Shown here in pieces: positions 34,796 through 47,038 of a stretch of DNA of 64,000 nt (the first letter of the stretch is position 1; each line of letters begins with the position of its first letter). Position numbers and translations under genes: made by a program. The stretch is from positions 495,001 through 559,000 of the forward strand of contig CAWZYM010000076.1 of assembly GCA_963966185.1 (NCBI GenBank), given 5' to 3'. The stretch is from Rhabditoides inermis (taxonomy: Eukaryota > Nematoda > Chromadorea > Rhabditida > Rhabditidae). The notes below the pieces were generated by a model. The model worked only from the letters and a program-made list of their open reading frames with translations. It made no database searches and was not told the DNA's origin.

Positions 34796-35550
34796 CTATT
34801 TCTCTAAGCATTCATCACCAAGCATTCGACTCACACGATCTACTATAGTATGAATGGCGGAAAACTCAGTAATCATGCGATCGATTGTTTGCCTATCTGT
34901 CACTCGTGCTGCATCCAGCGGGTACACACTCTCAAATATACACCTAAACACAGTGCGAACTACGGGGACTCGCTGGTTCAGAAACTCAATGGCAGGAGGA
35001 AAATTGTGTTCAAAGAAGTAGTAGCTATCAAGGCTGTGCGTCTTTGGTCTCGGTTCCTTCAAATTGAAGTAAGCCTCGATAGTGGGTGCCGACGCGATTT
35101 CGGCGGCACTAGGTTTCGTGGAGTTGAAGGGTGTCCAAGGGGGTGGTGGGGGCAAGTCCAGAGCCTTGCGCAACTCCTCTTTCCCAATAACCACCAGCGC
35201 TTCTCTTATCAACAAAACATTAAGAACCCGGGCTGATCCATGTTTAACAATTCCACCCCAGAGCTGTTCGTGATCACTAGCGCTCATACACGAGATCTTG
35301 GCCAACGCGTCGTCCTTGTCGCAGTTGGTTGTTCTCTGTGGTGTATTCGGAGCTGATCCCGAAGCAGAACTGTTGGAGAATTCGACGCTGTCTAAAGTTG
35401 TTTATTATTATACATACTATGCATATTCAGAAAAAAAACATGGCATATGCATCTGCACAATCATCTATTCTAATTATAAAGGATAAAGGAAGTCATACCT
35501 GAATGTGCATTGGTCCCAAGACAGAGACAGACGATGAGTGTAATCAACAT
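34796..35550 (-). CDS. Gene E: secreted protein, probably a divergent member of the D family
   Basis: Two exons (35550-35499 and 35391-34796) give 215 aa, phases agreeing. Exon 1 encodes MLITLIVCLCLGTNAHS, a signal peptide. The mature part has a Ser/Thr-rich start, SDHEQLWGGIVKHGSARVL, a proline stretch LPPPPPWTPF and YYFFEHNFPPAIEFLNQRV, which weakly recalls the D motif FHTAKWRRAEFPRSLLRVD, then a helical end TIDRMITEFSAIHTIVDRV. Downstream of its stop lies a short sequence (around tttatacatcgataaagcac) also found downstream of gene D. It exists only in unit 2, because unit 1 deleted this region. No known domain is recognised. Confidence 0.6.
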
Positions 35551-36425
35551 AGATTCACCTGAAAATATGCAGCGGGTTTTATTGCATTGAGAGAGGAATA
35601 ATTGTGGAGATAAATACTAACCGAGAATGCAAAACGGATAGTCAAACATTAGATAATGAAAAATAAACAATATTTTTCTAATGATATAAAGGACATAAAA
35701 ATATAATAGGTGGGGTTATTTAGAAGCAGCCTATTTGGAAGAATGAAATACAGGGAGAATATTCATCAGACAAGGCGGCATTCGATTGACCTATTTCTCG
35801 CTCACAACCCGATCCAATTCTAGAAAGTGAAAGTCTCTTTCTGTACCATTTTAAACACGCCTGGATAGAAACAAGTAGACTACTTCAAATGAACATTATC
35901 CTCTTTAAAAATGATTCATTTGTTGATGTGTACCGAACTCTTGTATTTGAAATGTGGATCATTCAATTACTTCTTTTTCTTTACCATTTAAAAAAAAATA
36001 TTTGATAACTTCATGATCCAAAGGAGTCGAAGTAATAACTTTTTTCTTTCATCTTTTTATAGCAAACCTAATGAGTACCCTTATTATTCGAAGAATCGAG
36101 ATTCACAATTCCGACATCCTGGGAATGTATTTCATCTGGGAGAGCGTCTCTCATGAAAACACCGCGGAAATGTTTTATTTTCTACTCCTTCACGAGCTCT
36201 ACGAGGTCAAAATTCGTCATTGGCTTCATCTTTTCGGAGACTAATATTCTTCATTTTTATACCCCTGAAAAAAAGTTGAAAAATGAAAAATTGGCAAAGT
36301 GGTCTGAAGGCATTTTGATATAAAAATGGTCGTTGAGAGCATAGTTTTTCGAATTTTTTTTCACTTTTTTCGATAATTGAGACACAAAATGGAGTTGTAA
36401 GTGTTGACCAAGAACTGCAGAAATT
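35551..36425. other. AT-rich spacer upstream of gene E, unit 2 only
   Basis: No convincing coding sequence. Base composition is clearly more AT-rich than the rest of the unit. It probably contains the gene E promoter (just above 35550). It lies inside the block deleted from unit 1. Confidence 0.5.
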
Positions 36426-37110
36426 CAAGTTTGGGAAAACAGCTGTCCCAGCGTCAACCTTTTAGATACTACTCGCATGCCTAGCCTCCTCTTCCGCCTC
36501 CTCCGTCGGCGCGTGCCGTGACACGATGAGGATTCTTCGTCCGCGCACACTCGCCTCCACGCAGACGAGGCGAGACGTCGTTGATGGTGTCGATGACGAC
36601 GTCGGCAGTCGTGGAGACTGCCACGCCCACTCTGCTCACGACTGCCGGGGTTGGCGGGGATTGTAGAACTTGAACTCGGGTGTGTCGCAGTACTTCTGGG
36701 CGATTCGTGTCTCCGGCAGCATGACCACATCCACTCTGTGCCGCTTCAGCTCCCTCGAGAGTAGGCTCCGATAGGCTCCGTGCAGTTCAGACGTTGTAGG
36801 ACATTTAGCGTGGCCTGGTTCGATGCGATTGCATTGCGATAGCATAGGGACTGTCGCGGGGGAACCGTGGTCGGACATATAGCTTCTTCGCAGATAAGCT
36901 CACAGTAGGCTTGCACTTGCTCTCCTGTGGTATCCGGAAGACTGCGAATATCTGTATCGTCTCCACTCCAGATGGTGTCGGGTGCGACGAATAGGGACAC
37001 CGCGTATAGGTTAGATGCTCGTCTCCGGATTGACGACCAGGTCGTGGGTAGTTTGTTTTCTCGTGCAGTCGTCTCGTCCCGATAGTCTAGACATTAGTTC
37101 CCGACATTTC
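36426..37110 (-). mobile_element. Fragment of a non-LTR element with endonuclease-like frame
   Basis: On the minus strand the frame at 36878-36636 reads SLLSRELKRHRVDVVMLPET then RIAQKYCDTPEFKFYNP, which looks like the start of an exonuclease-endonuclease-phosphatase domain (L-x-R-H-R-x-D-V-x-x-L-x-E-T-R) of LINE or RTE elements. Flanking sequence 36794-37110 recurs in unit 1 at 14948-15180. No reverse transcriptase follows. It is an old, decayed fragment, different from the young insertion at 31114. Confidence 0.55.
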
Positions 37111-37380
37111 TTCTGTTCAGACCGCTTCGCACCAATCGCATTGCGGTCTTTGTACTGTTCGTAAATGATGAGTGATTGATGCTCTAGTTATCTGAAATGA
37201 TGTAGACCTCGTCAACTATTGGCCACACGCAGTGTGTTTGCGCGAAAAGTGTTTCTCAGGGGAGTGGGAAGGACTTATGTACAAGATCGTTTGAAGTATT
37301 TATGCATCGATAAAGGATAAAGCACATGGCATTGAGGTAGGTTAATTATTGAGGTACTAACAAAGAAAAAATCACTTGTT

Positions 37381-38735
37381 TCATTGCATGTCGTAAACGA
37401 GTTGGAGAAAAATGGCGTTGTCACGGATGATGTTCGGATACCGACGACCCTTCCACTTACCCTTACTCCTCGGATCATGCAACTAGAAAAGACAATTGAA
37501 TGAGTGAGAGAGCAAGAGGGAGAGAGAAGAGAGGGAGAGGGGAGAGAGAGGGGAGAGAAGGAGAAAGAGAGAGTGAGAGAGAGAGAGACTGACGTGTGCC
37601 ATCATCTCGGCGAGTGCTCGACAGAAGTCTTCAATGTGCGACGCAGTCATGTCGTGTTCATAGCGCAGATTGTTCTCGTAGTGTGCCTACATTGTCAATG
37701 TGAGCTTTCGTGAACCACGATCTTGACTCACAAGCATCGATTCCCTCTCCTTCATGATCTCAATGCCATCTATTTCATCCACGTCGATCGGTCTCCTAGC
37801 CAACTCGGCATCGCCAACCCACCAGCGGTGAAACAACCTGCACGCATACTTACGCTTTCATTCTCTCATTTGTAGTTCTCACTCGTCGTGTTCCTTTCCA
37901 GTGTTCTTGGCGCGTTCCGCGGTTATTCTGTACTTGTCCATGTAAGCGTTGATGAGCTGTAATCAAAAGGTAGATTGAGCGATCTCAAACCGGCACCTCA
38001 CATCGACTCGCAGCAGACTTCTCGGGAACTCGGCCCGCCGCCACTTGGCGGTGTGGAAATAGTCCCACAGAAATGAAGCCTCCTGGTAGTGATCTTCATA
38101 GCCGGGCTCGTAAACGTCTGCGTGGACGAATTGTTAATACATGTGTACGGTATACCTACCTTGAATGTCTTTGCTGAACACCATTTGACAGAAGGCCTTG
38201 ACTACAAGGATCTGTTTTGCTTGGAAAGCTGGTGTGACGCGCACACCGCGGTTTGCGAGAATTTCTGGAAAAATTGTTCGAATAATGTAAATAATAAACA
38301 TGATGTATATCGTCATATGTTATGTAGTCCACATTGTATGTTATGTTATTGGAGGGCATACCTGTCGCTCTTGCGACGACATAGCTAGCGGCCTCGCTGG
38401 AGAGCGCGTCCTTTGCTTCCTTCACTCTGCTGGGTGGATCCGAGAACCACTCATATCCGGAATCCGGAGTGCCGCACATCATCCAATCCTGAACAGTATT
38501 CTGGATTTGAGCATGTCGTTGAGGCCTCACTTCGGTCTGCAGACTGCTTCGTTGCCTGTACATCAACAAGCGCAGGCTGGACAACATGTCTTCACGCAAG
38601 TGGGATAGTTCTGCAAATCATATCGGGTATGTTTGAAGTGATTAATGTTTAAAATACACACAATGTCTCACCAGTTGCAGAACATAGTGCGTTGCACAAT
38701 AATATATACAGTAAAGTTGCCAACGGACCACGCAT
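37381..38735 (-). CDS. Gene D copy 2: secreted domain-only paralogue
   Basis: Duplicate of 15418-16788. From the exon with LFHRWWVGDAELARRP upward to the signal peptide, the DNA is almost identical to unit 1. The two 3'-most exons and introns differ more (NLRYEHDMTASHIEDF kept; last exon with LHDPRSKGKWKGRRYP and stop at 37381). The protein stays open, with MRGPLATLLYILLCNALCSA at the start and FHTAKWRRAEFPRSLLRVD in the middle. The (GA)n run in the last intron is shorter than in unit 1. Confidence 0.74.
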
Positions 38736-39135
38736 GGCGAAACGAGAAGTACTAAATGTTTCGATTACAAATAATATTTAAGTAATGTTTTATTAGATGT
38801 ATAATATAATGCAGTGAGTATATTGCAATATATATTGCAATGTAATCAGCTGACTCCGATGTGAGTGGGTGGTAAAACAAAATTCGATAGTGTAGCGTTG
38901 TGCTGTATATGATTTCACAATGACACTCGAATAAATAACCTACTTCTCACTACAATTTTCGTTTTTGTTACGTTTGCATACGTTTCTATTCTTTTTTGTC
39001 CGAAAATGGTTGTCTGAAACGCTTACATCTTTATTCGTTTCATGTTATATACTTGAACTACGTGCGATAGCTGATCGGTGTATATTGCAGGTCGATGTGT
39101 TGACGTCATTTTTCCGTTGTTCCTGCAGATTAAGA

Positions 39136-42100
39136 ATGTTAGTGTTAGTCTCCTCATTGCTCACATGCGTGTCCGTGGCTGTCGGTGTGTCCAGTGGCAG
39201 CTTCGATGTCGACGAACTCCGCTTCATATCATACGACCTCGAGTTCGACAAGACACCACTCGGTGAGTCTATTGTTCTATTAGCTTCCGGGATTCCGTGT
39301 TGAAATTGATAACAAACATGTAACTATATTACTGCTAAAGAATTCATTATTCTAGGTCTTGACCCGAAAGTGGACCTCAGTAAACAGCGAATTCGCACCG
39401 GGGACGAGAAATCGCTCATCGTCAACGCTATTCCCGAGGTACAGACCGCTCTTTGGCTGACAACTGGTTCACTGTACCTGTAGGAGTCGGACCCGTCGTA
39501 CATGGTGATGGTGACGAAGTCTGGCGCGCGCGTCGCCTGCGAGTACCCCAAGAAGGACGGCGAGAAGGTATGCGTTCGAGTATTGAAAAGTTTTCCGTTT
39601 ATTTCACATGTTTCACGTATTAGCCATATTACAGGATGATGGGGTGGACGGAGAGCAGCGCAGTGACAATCCGGCATACGTGCGAGAGATCGCCGCCGCC
39701 GCCTTCTACATACACCAGTGCGTCAGCAAGGTAGCCGTGTTTGTTGTTTACACATTTGTTTACACGCCCATTCAGAACACTGGCTGGTGGACATACGAGG
39801 TGTGCCTCGGCAAGACGTCCAGCCAACTACACTATGCCAGTCGTGAGTAGTTCATATTCTATCGCTGGAGTTCTCTGGAGGTTGAACCAAGTGTTGTTGC
39901 AGCGAAGGCGAAGGACCCGGAGACGACGGTGTCTCTGGGAGTGCACATGGGCAACACGAGCGTCCACCAGTCGGACGGACGAAAGACCAGCGCCTATCTA
40001 CAGGAGACATTCGAGGTGGGTCGACTCTGCACCGGTTTCGCCGTTCACCCATTCGTTTCGTGGTTTCGTCTATGCACTACGCATCGTTCCATCGTTACGT
40101 TGTTGTATCGTAGGCATAGACATAGGCATGCACTATCAATTGTTCGCAGAGTTGCGCCGGAAAGCAAAAGTTATAGTCAGATTACATACCGGTAAAAATC
40201 GAAATGAATTGTAATTCACTTCGCATTCAGGGTGGAACGATGTGCGAGATTGGTGATCAGCGACAGCGCCGCACTGTGGTCCGAGTGAGTCGTTATTTTT
40301 GTGTTTTGTATTTTAAATATGTGCTAACGTTAGGGCATCGGGTAAAGCAAAATATTTATTCCTTTACGTAAATGTGGTATATTGGTATGTGTTTGTGGGT
40401 TCATTATGAATAATTGGAGGAGTTGTGATACTCGACCCGAGTGGATGGTTTGTATTATGTTCAAGACTGTAACTGATTCCGGTTCACCACCAAGCAGTCG
40501 ACTTTCCCCGTCTCTTGGCTTCTTCGATCATAAACTTGACGAAGTTCTCGTAGTTGCCGCTCTGTCGCACCCACGCGTAAAAGGCACTGGAGAGATCGTC
40601 CCCCACGATTTCGTGAATCTGTGCGCATGACATTGAACACAACACGCAGGAAATGGAACTCACTTTCTCCGCCAGTTCGGCCTTCTCCTCATTACTCAGC
40701 CGACGAATAACGGCGACAGCGCTCTGTATATGGTATCATTAGACTGTGATATGCGTGAGCGTCTCATAACTGATCCACCCACCTCATACTCGACAAGGAA
40801 ATATTGTGCGAGAACAATTCCGAAGAGTCCTCCCGTCATTCCTCCATTCTTGCCTCCCAGCAGACCTCCCACGAGAGCGCCCAGGCCCGCGTACAGGGAA
40901 TGGCCACACGCACTCGCCACCGTCTTCTTCAACGTCGGCTGAAAGTGAACTCGGACACATGCATCTCTGCCCCCTCCCCCTCTCCCTCGCTTACCGGGAG
41001 AGCATCGGCCATTTCCAGCACTTTGTTCACGTAGTCAGCACCGACAAGTGCTTGCGCATTGGTGATCCGTCTCCTGTTGTTGTTATTGTTCACCATTTGG
41101 CGGTTAATATTGGTGGGAATAGTAGGAGTAGGTTTGTATCGACAAAAAGTAGCTGCGATGGAAGCGACGAGAACGGGGCGGAGCCTAGCCAGGATAAATA
41201 GTGTGTGAGTGTGAGAGGGTCTGGGGCAGAGAGAGGCGTGTGTATGTTTTTTTTCTCTTCTTCTGCTGACCAAATGCGCGTGCCGCGTGCAAAGCTATCG
41301 AGTGGAAGAAATATGGAAAACGGAGTATCCAAATATCACAATAAAAACCAGTGATAGTTATGGTTTTTCAAATTCACTGAACTAGTTTTAATACATCGAC
41401 ATTTGATCTTTGACGCCTTGGTTGGTTTTTCATTTTATCACGCACAGAGAGATATGATGTCTACTTTTCTCTTATGGAACACAAAAATTTTTATTTAACG
41501 TTTCTCAGGTTCAGGACGATTTAACGTGATTGCACGGGTTGCTTTTGTATGGCGAATGTTTGCAGTAGTTTGGCGAAAGACTTTCTGTTTGAGGGCTGAT
41601 GAATCCATTTTTTGAAGACGTCCGCTGAGGCTGATTTCACCAGAACTATGATCTAGAACGATTCATTTGTTCATATTTTGCTGACTTTGTCCACCTTGTT
41701 CATTAGTTGCACTTTGTGATTGTCGGGCATTTTTTCAATCGAGTCGATTACTGCCCGATCGTTTTTCATATCCTGAAATATGTATATATGGTTTAATTTT
41801 GTGAACCTACGCCGTTGTGCATTCTCACTGTGGGTTGACTCTCGTAGAAGTAGTTATATGCAAATGTTGCACATGCAGTGAATGCGAGGCCTGCTGCTTG
41901 GCCACTGAGCATGGTCGCAACTCCTCCTGCCGCAACAATACCAACGTTTGCAGCAGTTTTCCATAAACAAAATTCGACTTCCTATGAGGCAGTATTCAGA
42001 AAAATTATCTTTTCAAAATTAATTTGATCACTCACTTCTGGAATAGGAGGAAGAGCAGCGTAGATATCAAGTAGCATTTGCAGATATTTTGGCGCGTTTT

Positions 42101-45100
42101 CTATGAGTGTAGGGACTGCGATTTGACAAATCGCTGCTGCTAGTTCCGTGTCCATTGTAGGTGTGCGCACACGCACCTCGACCTGCCTGTTGAATGAACG
42201 GGTGCCAGCTGCAGTTGCATACTTATACCGTACTACAAGAGCAAAGTTTGCTTATTCAGATTGAATTTTCCCAGTTGTTAATAGCAACCTCACGCCTCAC
42301 CAGCGTAATGTTCCCGCAAATTGAAAAAAGTGAGACATCATATATTTACTATTATGCACTCGATAATACAACATACAAGTCATAATACAATCAAACGAAT
42401 GAGATGTGTTTAAAACAACCGTAAACTGGAGGGTAGCTGGGAAACAACAATTGATTGTCTGTCTACTGGGTGGTTTGCTTCTGTTGAGTGAACTCGCTGA
42501 GGATTATGAGCAGTAGCTGGCGGTGTCCCTCGGTCTGGAACCACCTGATGAACTCCTCGATCGTAGCTGCTCCGACGAGCTGTTGCACCTGAACAAGCAA
42601 GGTCATATACGAGCACAAGAAGAAGTGAATGCTCACCTTGGTGGCGCACGATGTCTTCTCATCGTCGGTCATGGCGCGGACGACGCTGAGTACACTCTGG
42701 TAGTCGTCGGCCTGCTGGAAGCCCACGCAGGCTCCGACTACTCCTCCGACGAGCGCGCCTGCCGGTCCGGCCAGCAGACCGCCGCACGCCGTTCCGAGGG
42801 CTGCGTAGCCCGTCTGCTTAGCAACTCCAGCCGCAGTGGATCTGAGGTCCTGCAACAAGAAAATTATATCAAGTAACATGTAATATAAACCAGAGGTATT
42901 TGAGTGATATTACATGACTACAATGTAGTCGAGTGATTTGGACGTACCTTGCTGTCGGAGACGATGTCGAGCACCTTGTTGAGGTAGACGGCGGACATGA
43001 CTGGTGGGTCGGCGGTGGAAGTGCTGGGATGTGGTGGACTGGAAGGGGTGACAGTGGGAGAGGAGGGCCCGGAATAGGCAGGAGGAGGCGCGCGTTTGCC
43101 GGCCGTCGAGGGAGCGAAGTCGGGGTTATACGGCGGCGGCGGACTGTACTCGTGAGGAGGAATATCCGGATACAGGGTAGTCATATTGAAAAAGTCGACG
43201 TGGCGCTGACCGCTCGTTTATGTAGTAGCACTAGGACGCGTCAGCACTAGAGTGTGAGGTTGCGAAATGTGCAGGCTGCGGGAATCGGAGACGGAGCGAA
43301 GAGTTGTGAACTAAATGCGAACGCGCCGCTACGGCCAGTTATATTGCGGCAGATAGCGAGTTGTTTAGCAGCGATAGAATCTATGCGATAACGCACTGAT
43401 ATTATATTGAATGTAACGATAAGAGCATATTTCGTTGAATTTGTGGCGCGTGGGTGGGATGGACAAATGTTGAGGTCGAGCGATTGAGAAATCGATTGAA
43501 CATGTGACAATGAGTTGCGAAATGAAAACATTGTGATAAACACGACTTTTCCATAGTGTAGAGTGCATGCTCGTTATATCCTTGCCGTGTTCGTTCCTAT
43601 TTACTCCCACACTCTGTGATCAGCTGTGTTTTGTTCGTTCGATTGATTTGCGATCAGGCGCCTCGCTGCGGGAGAGTGTGTGCATTCGAATGGACTGAGA
43701 GTGTGAGACTGCGACAAAACGGGTCGAATGTTGTCTTGTGATATGACTCAGTGTTGTCGTACACAGGTGAAACGGAATCGATTACGCGCCGTGGCAGCGA
43801 TATTGTAGTGTTTTCACGGCGTGATGAGCAGCTTCGCGGCCGTATTGAGCGAGTAATAATTCCCAGTGGGATTGAGTTGTACAGAGGACGAATATTGACA
43901 TCGTGTGTCGCAGTGTTGCAGTGATAATGATGTCACGAGATTGTATCCACTTATTGCATGTGATTGACAAGGATGTCTTGCAGTACTCGTGTGACCCTGC
44001 CCTGGAGACGAGCGATGCGTATGTGGATACTGTCGACGAAACGGCCACCTGCGAGTACCTGGTCGACGTCAAGTGAGTTATAGTGCTGTTGTACTGTACA
44101 TGTCCTTGTTCCGCATGTCCTATGATGGTGTTGCAGGGTCGGCTCGCTGTGCAAGCTGGCGTCGTTCCTGCCGCCGCAGCGACGAGTCAAGATGACGTGC
44201 CGGCCGTACCTCGACAGGGAGAAGCTACTGGAACACATCAAGAACAAGGCGACTGTGGTGAGCGAGGTGCGTGAGAGGAGGAGCGGGTGGAGAGGGGATG
44301 ACGGGTGAATGGTCGATTGCAGAAGCTCGAGCTGGACGATGACTGGCGCGCGCGCGAACGAGAGCTCAAGTGGCGACCGCTGTCCATTCAGAGGTGAGCA
44401 GCACGGTTGACAGTGATCGATTCATTGATTGTTTTTGCAGGCAGCGCAACATCATGCGTCGCGTGACCCTGCAGCGCGACTGGGACCAGGCGTGGGTGAA
44501 GGAGCGACAGGCGGATCTCAAGAGGAAGTTCGACGCCGCCCTCAAAGAGTACCTCGTCTGGCATTACCAGGGTGAGTTGCAGGTTTCAGTGGTATGCGAT
44601 TGATGTAGTGACAAGGTTTTGTTTGCAGAGAAGCGCGGTGTGCCTGCCAACTCTGTTGCCTTGGCGGCCATCACTCGCCTGCTGCCCATGATGGACGTGC
44701 CCGAGGAGTACTCGAGTCAGTGGGGAGGGAGAGGGGGAGTGTGTTATTGATACCTGTGGTTGTCATTGTGATAGCTGATAGCCGTCGATGATTGTTTTGC
44801 GTTGGGAGTAAACAGTGGGGGAGTACTCGGGTAAATTGAGCGAGAGGGTAGAAGCTTACCTGCCATTGATACTCATATGAATAGTTGTTCTCTTTGCAGA
44901 AGTGTTCACGTCGTACTCTGATGAGGACCGCGCCAACGTGTACTACTACTTCACGGACCCGCACTGGGACAAGCGATGGTGGCCCATGGGACTAGACGAT
45001 GTCGATGTGAGTGAAGATCGGAGAAAGTATCTCACATCGGGAATTTGTTTTGTTTTGTTTTGTTTATCAGTCTGGTCCGACAATAACAGTAAGGGATTTA

Positions 45101-45756
45101 TTGTTGTTGCAGGCTCTGAACGAATACTGGGACCGCGCTCTCGCTCTGTACGACACGGCGGAGACGGATGAGGAGGCGAATGCACTGCTGGACCTGGCAG
45201 AGGGACATCCCACAGAGTGGGGCAGGAATGTGCTCGTGGACAGGGAGAATGTGAGTGCGGGAGGGGAGGGAGGAGGCACATTGGCTATTCGAGTTGCGCC
45301 ACGTGTTGCTGGCCGGGCAGCCGTCGTGGCTGCCGCGCAACGAGACGACCGGCAGCGCTCAGATGGTGCGGCATCTGGCCGTCAGACAGAGGGAGACGGT
45401 CGAGCTATGGCAGGTACGCACAGCACAGCCATTATGCATTACTCGGTTGAAAAATTATATGGATTCGAGTAATTATGTTCAGATTGCGCTCAAGCTTCGT
45501 TTTGTTTATGGTGAATTACGCGTGGTGTGATGTTGTTGTAGAGTATTGGTGCTATCTTCTCTCACTGTATGTTCCCGTTGCTGACGCTGGTTATGTTGTT
45601 GTATTTAGGATCAGCTGCGCAAGTTTGCGTCGTGGGATGACGAGAAGGGGCTGATCGAGTGGCCGACGAGTGTGGCAGAGGAAGACAGGGTGAAGAGGGC
45701 AGTCGAGCAAGTCACACGCATCGTCGCACCCGCACAGGTGACCAGTTTGGTATTGA

Positions 45757-45793
<37 letters not shown>

Positions 45794-45921
45794 AGTTGTA
45801 CTTTTCCTCGCCCGATCTGGAACTGGAGAAGATGTGGCGGGCGACGAAGATTGAGATGGTGGACAGGATGCAGATGGCGTGGGAGATGAACATGGTGAGA
45901 GAAAGGGAGGGAGGGGGAGGA

Positions 45922-45962
<41 letters not shown>

Positions 45963-47038
45963 CAGAGAGAGAGAGACGCAATGGAAGAATGTGGTTGTTG
46001 CAGGCGCTGCACAGTGCCGAGTGGCGTGCGCAGCTTCCCCGCGAGCGTGTGAAGGTCGCCCAGCAGAAGGGAATGACGGTCGAGAAGTGTGTCGATTACA
46101 ATACAATACGTTTATCATGTTCATGATATTTTCGTAAGCACAAATGTACAAGTGCGCCTCTGGGCAGTTATCTGCATTTCAATTTCTTGCGATGATGATT
46201 TTCTTTCTTGTATACAGAATAAGTGTCTGGTGTCTGTCTGGCATGTATGTGGTTGCAGGTACTACCTTCTGCACAGTGTCGGCTCCCCCTCCCGCACGCG
46301 CGCCCACAACTCTCAGCTATGGACGAGCATCGAGAAGGTGGGTGGGGAGAGGGAGAGATGGTAGACGTCGTCCTTCGTCAATCGTCAGCGTTGAGAGCAG
46401 CAATTCCAATACCATGTTTTTACGATGCGTTTCTTTGTGTAATATGCTATGCTAGTGGAACCTTGTGGTATGAAGAAGGGTAGTGATGATGGAAGTGTGC
46501 TTTCAGCAGCTGAACCGCAGTCTGGACGCGTACCTGCGACGCTCGTACGCTCGTCTGTGGAAGGAGATGCGCATTCCACTCAGGGACCAGAGGAGGAAGA
46601 ACATTAAGGTAGATAGTGATAACATTATCTATCATGTTTTATTATTGCTATTCAGATCCACGGTCTGTCGACGTATCTGATGCCTGCTCCGCGCCCACAG
46701 ATGATGGAGGACAGCGAGAGCCTACTCAAGCTGACCGAGCTGGCTGGCGTGTCGGGTGGGTAGTGATTGATTATTGATTGGTTTAGTCAAGTATTAGTCA
46801 TTGATTGATTTCAGATATGATCGAGGTGAAGGTGCAAAGCATCGACGAGAAGGGCAACGCCAAGGATCTGCCCAAGGAGGTAGGGAGATGAGAGAGAGAG
46901 AGAGAGAGAGAGAGAGGAGGGAGGGAGGGAGGGAGGGAGGGAGGGAGAGTACGCGTTTAGGTAGTGGAGGCAGTGATGGGCGGTCACTACGAGTCGAAGA
47001 AGCATCTCGTGCGCGAGATTGTCTACAAAGGAGTGTGA
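39136..47038 (+). CDS. Gene C copy 2: complete MRH-domain ER lectin with long C-terminal region
   Basis: About 750 aa in some 23 exons. The first seven (39136 to about 40284) and the large intron hosting three antisense genes are as in copy 1. Exons beyond the duplication end are unique: 45609-45737, 45796-45894, 46004-46086, 46259-46337, 46507-46608, 46656-46755, 46815-46879 and 46961-47038. Domains: signal peptide (1-17), MRH domain (about 105-250) with WWTYEVC, Q-L-H-Y, RRTVVRYSCD and ETATCEYLV, then the shared region with KRGVPANSVALAAITRLLP, YYYFTDPHWDKRWWP and GLDDVD. Gene-C-specific helices follow (YLRRSYARLWKEMRIPLRD), ending HLVREIVYKGV. The sugar-pocket residues known for OS-9 appear kept. 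Expected in the ER lumen, binding mannose-trimmed glycoproteins; the partner of the C-terminal region is unknown. One splice near 45250 is odd (see findings). Confidence 0.8.
40484..41096 (-). CDS. Nested C19orf12-like protein F1, copy 2
   Basis: Same exon structure and 150-aa length as 18537-19149. The C-terminal exon differs: ENFVKFMIEEAKRRGKSTAWW here against ENLVKFIMEEAKRRGQSTAWW in unit 1. Several substitutions fall within about 60 bp while kilobases on either side are nearly identical. It lies in antisense inside the gene C intron. Confidence 0.72.
41521..42155 (-). CDS. Nested C19orf12-like protein F2, copy 2
   Basis: Four exons as in 19574-20208, shifted by exactly 21947 bp, 160 aa; I saw no difference in the coding sequence between copies. 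Start MDTELAAAICQIAVPTLIEN, with the glycine zipper in exon 2. Confidence 0.66.
42463..43184 (-). CDS. Nested C19orf12-like protein F3 with Pro-rich N-terminus, copy 2
   Basis: Three exons as in 20516-21237, shifted by 21947 bp, 191 aa, apparently identical protein. It has the PPxY-containing N-terminus, the glycine zipper GYAALGTACGGLLAGPAGAL and the C-terminal helix. Confidence 0.74.

Larger units (their letters stand above)
23618..45414 (+). repeat. Direct tandem duplication, unit 2 (about 21.8 kb)
   Basis: Starts with NUP50 exon-5 sequence (matching 5293 on) and ends at the gene C exon end ELWQ, after which unique gene C exons continue. It is about 3.47 kb longer than unit 1. The retrotransposon (about 875 bp) plus the block 34191-36793 (2603 bp) account for the difference. 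Confidence 0.9.
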
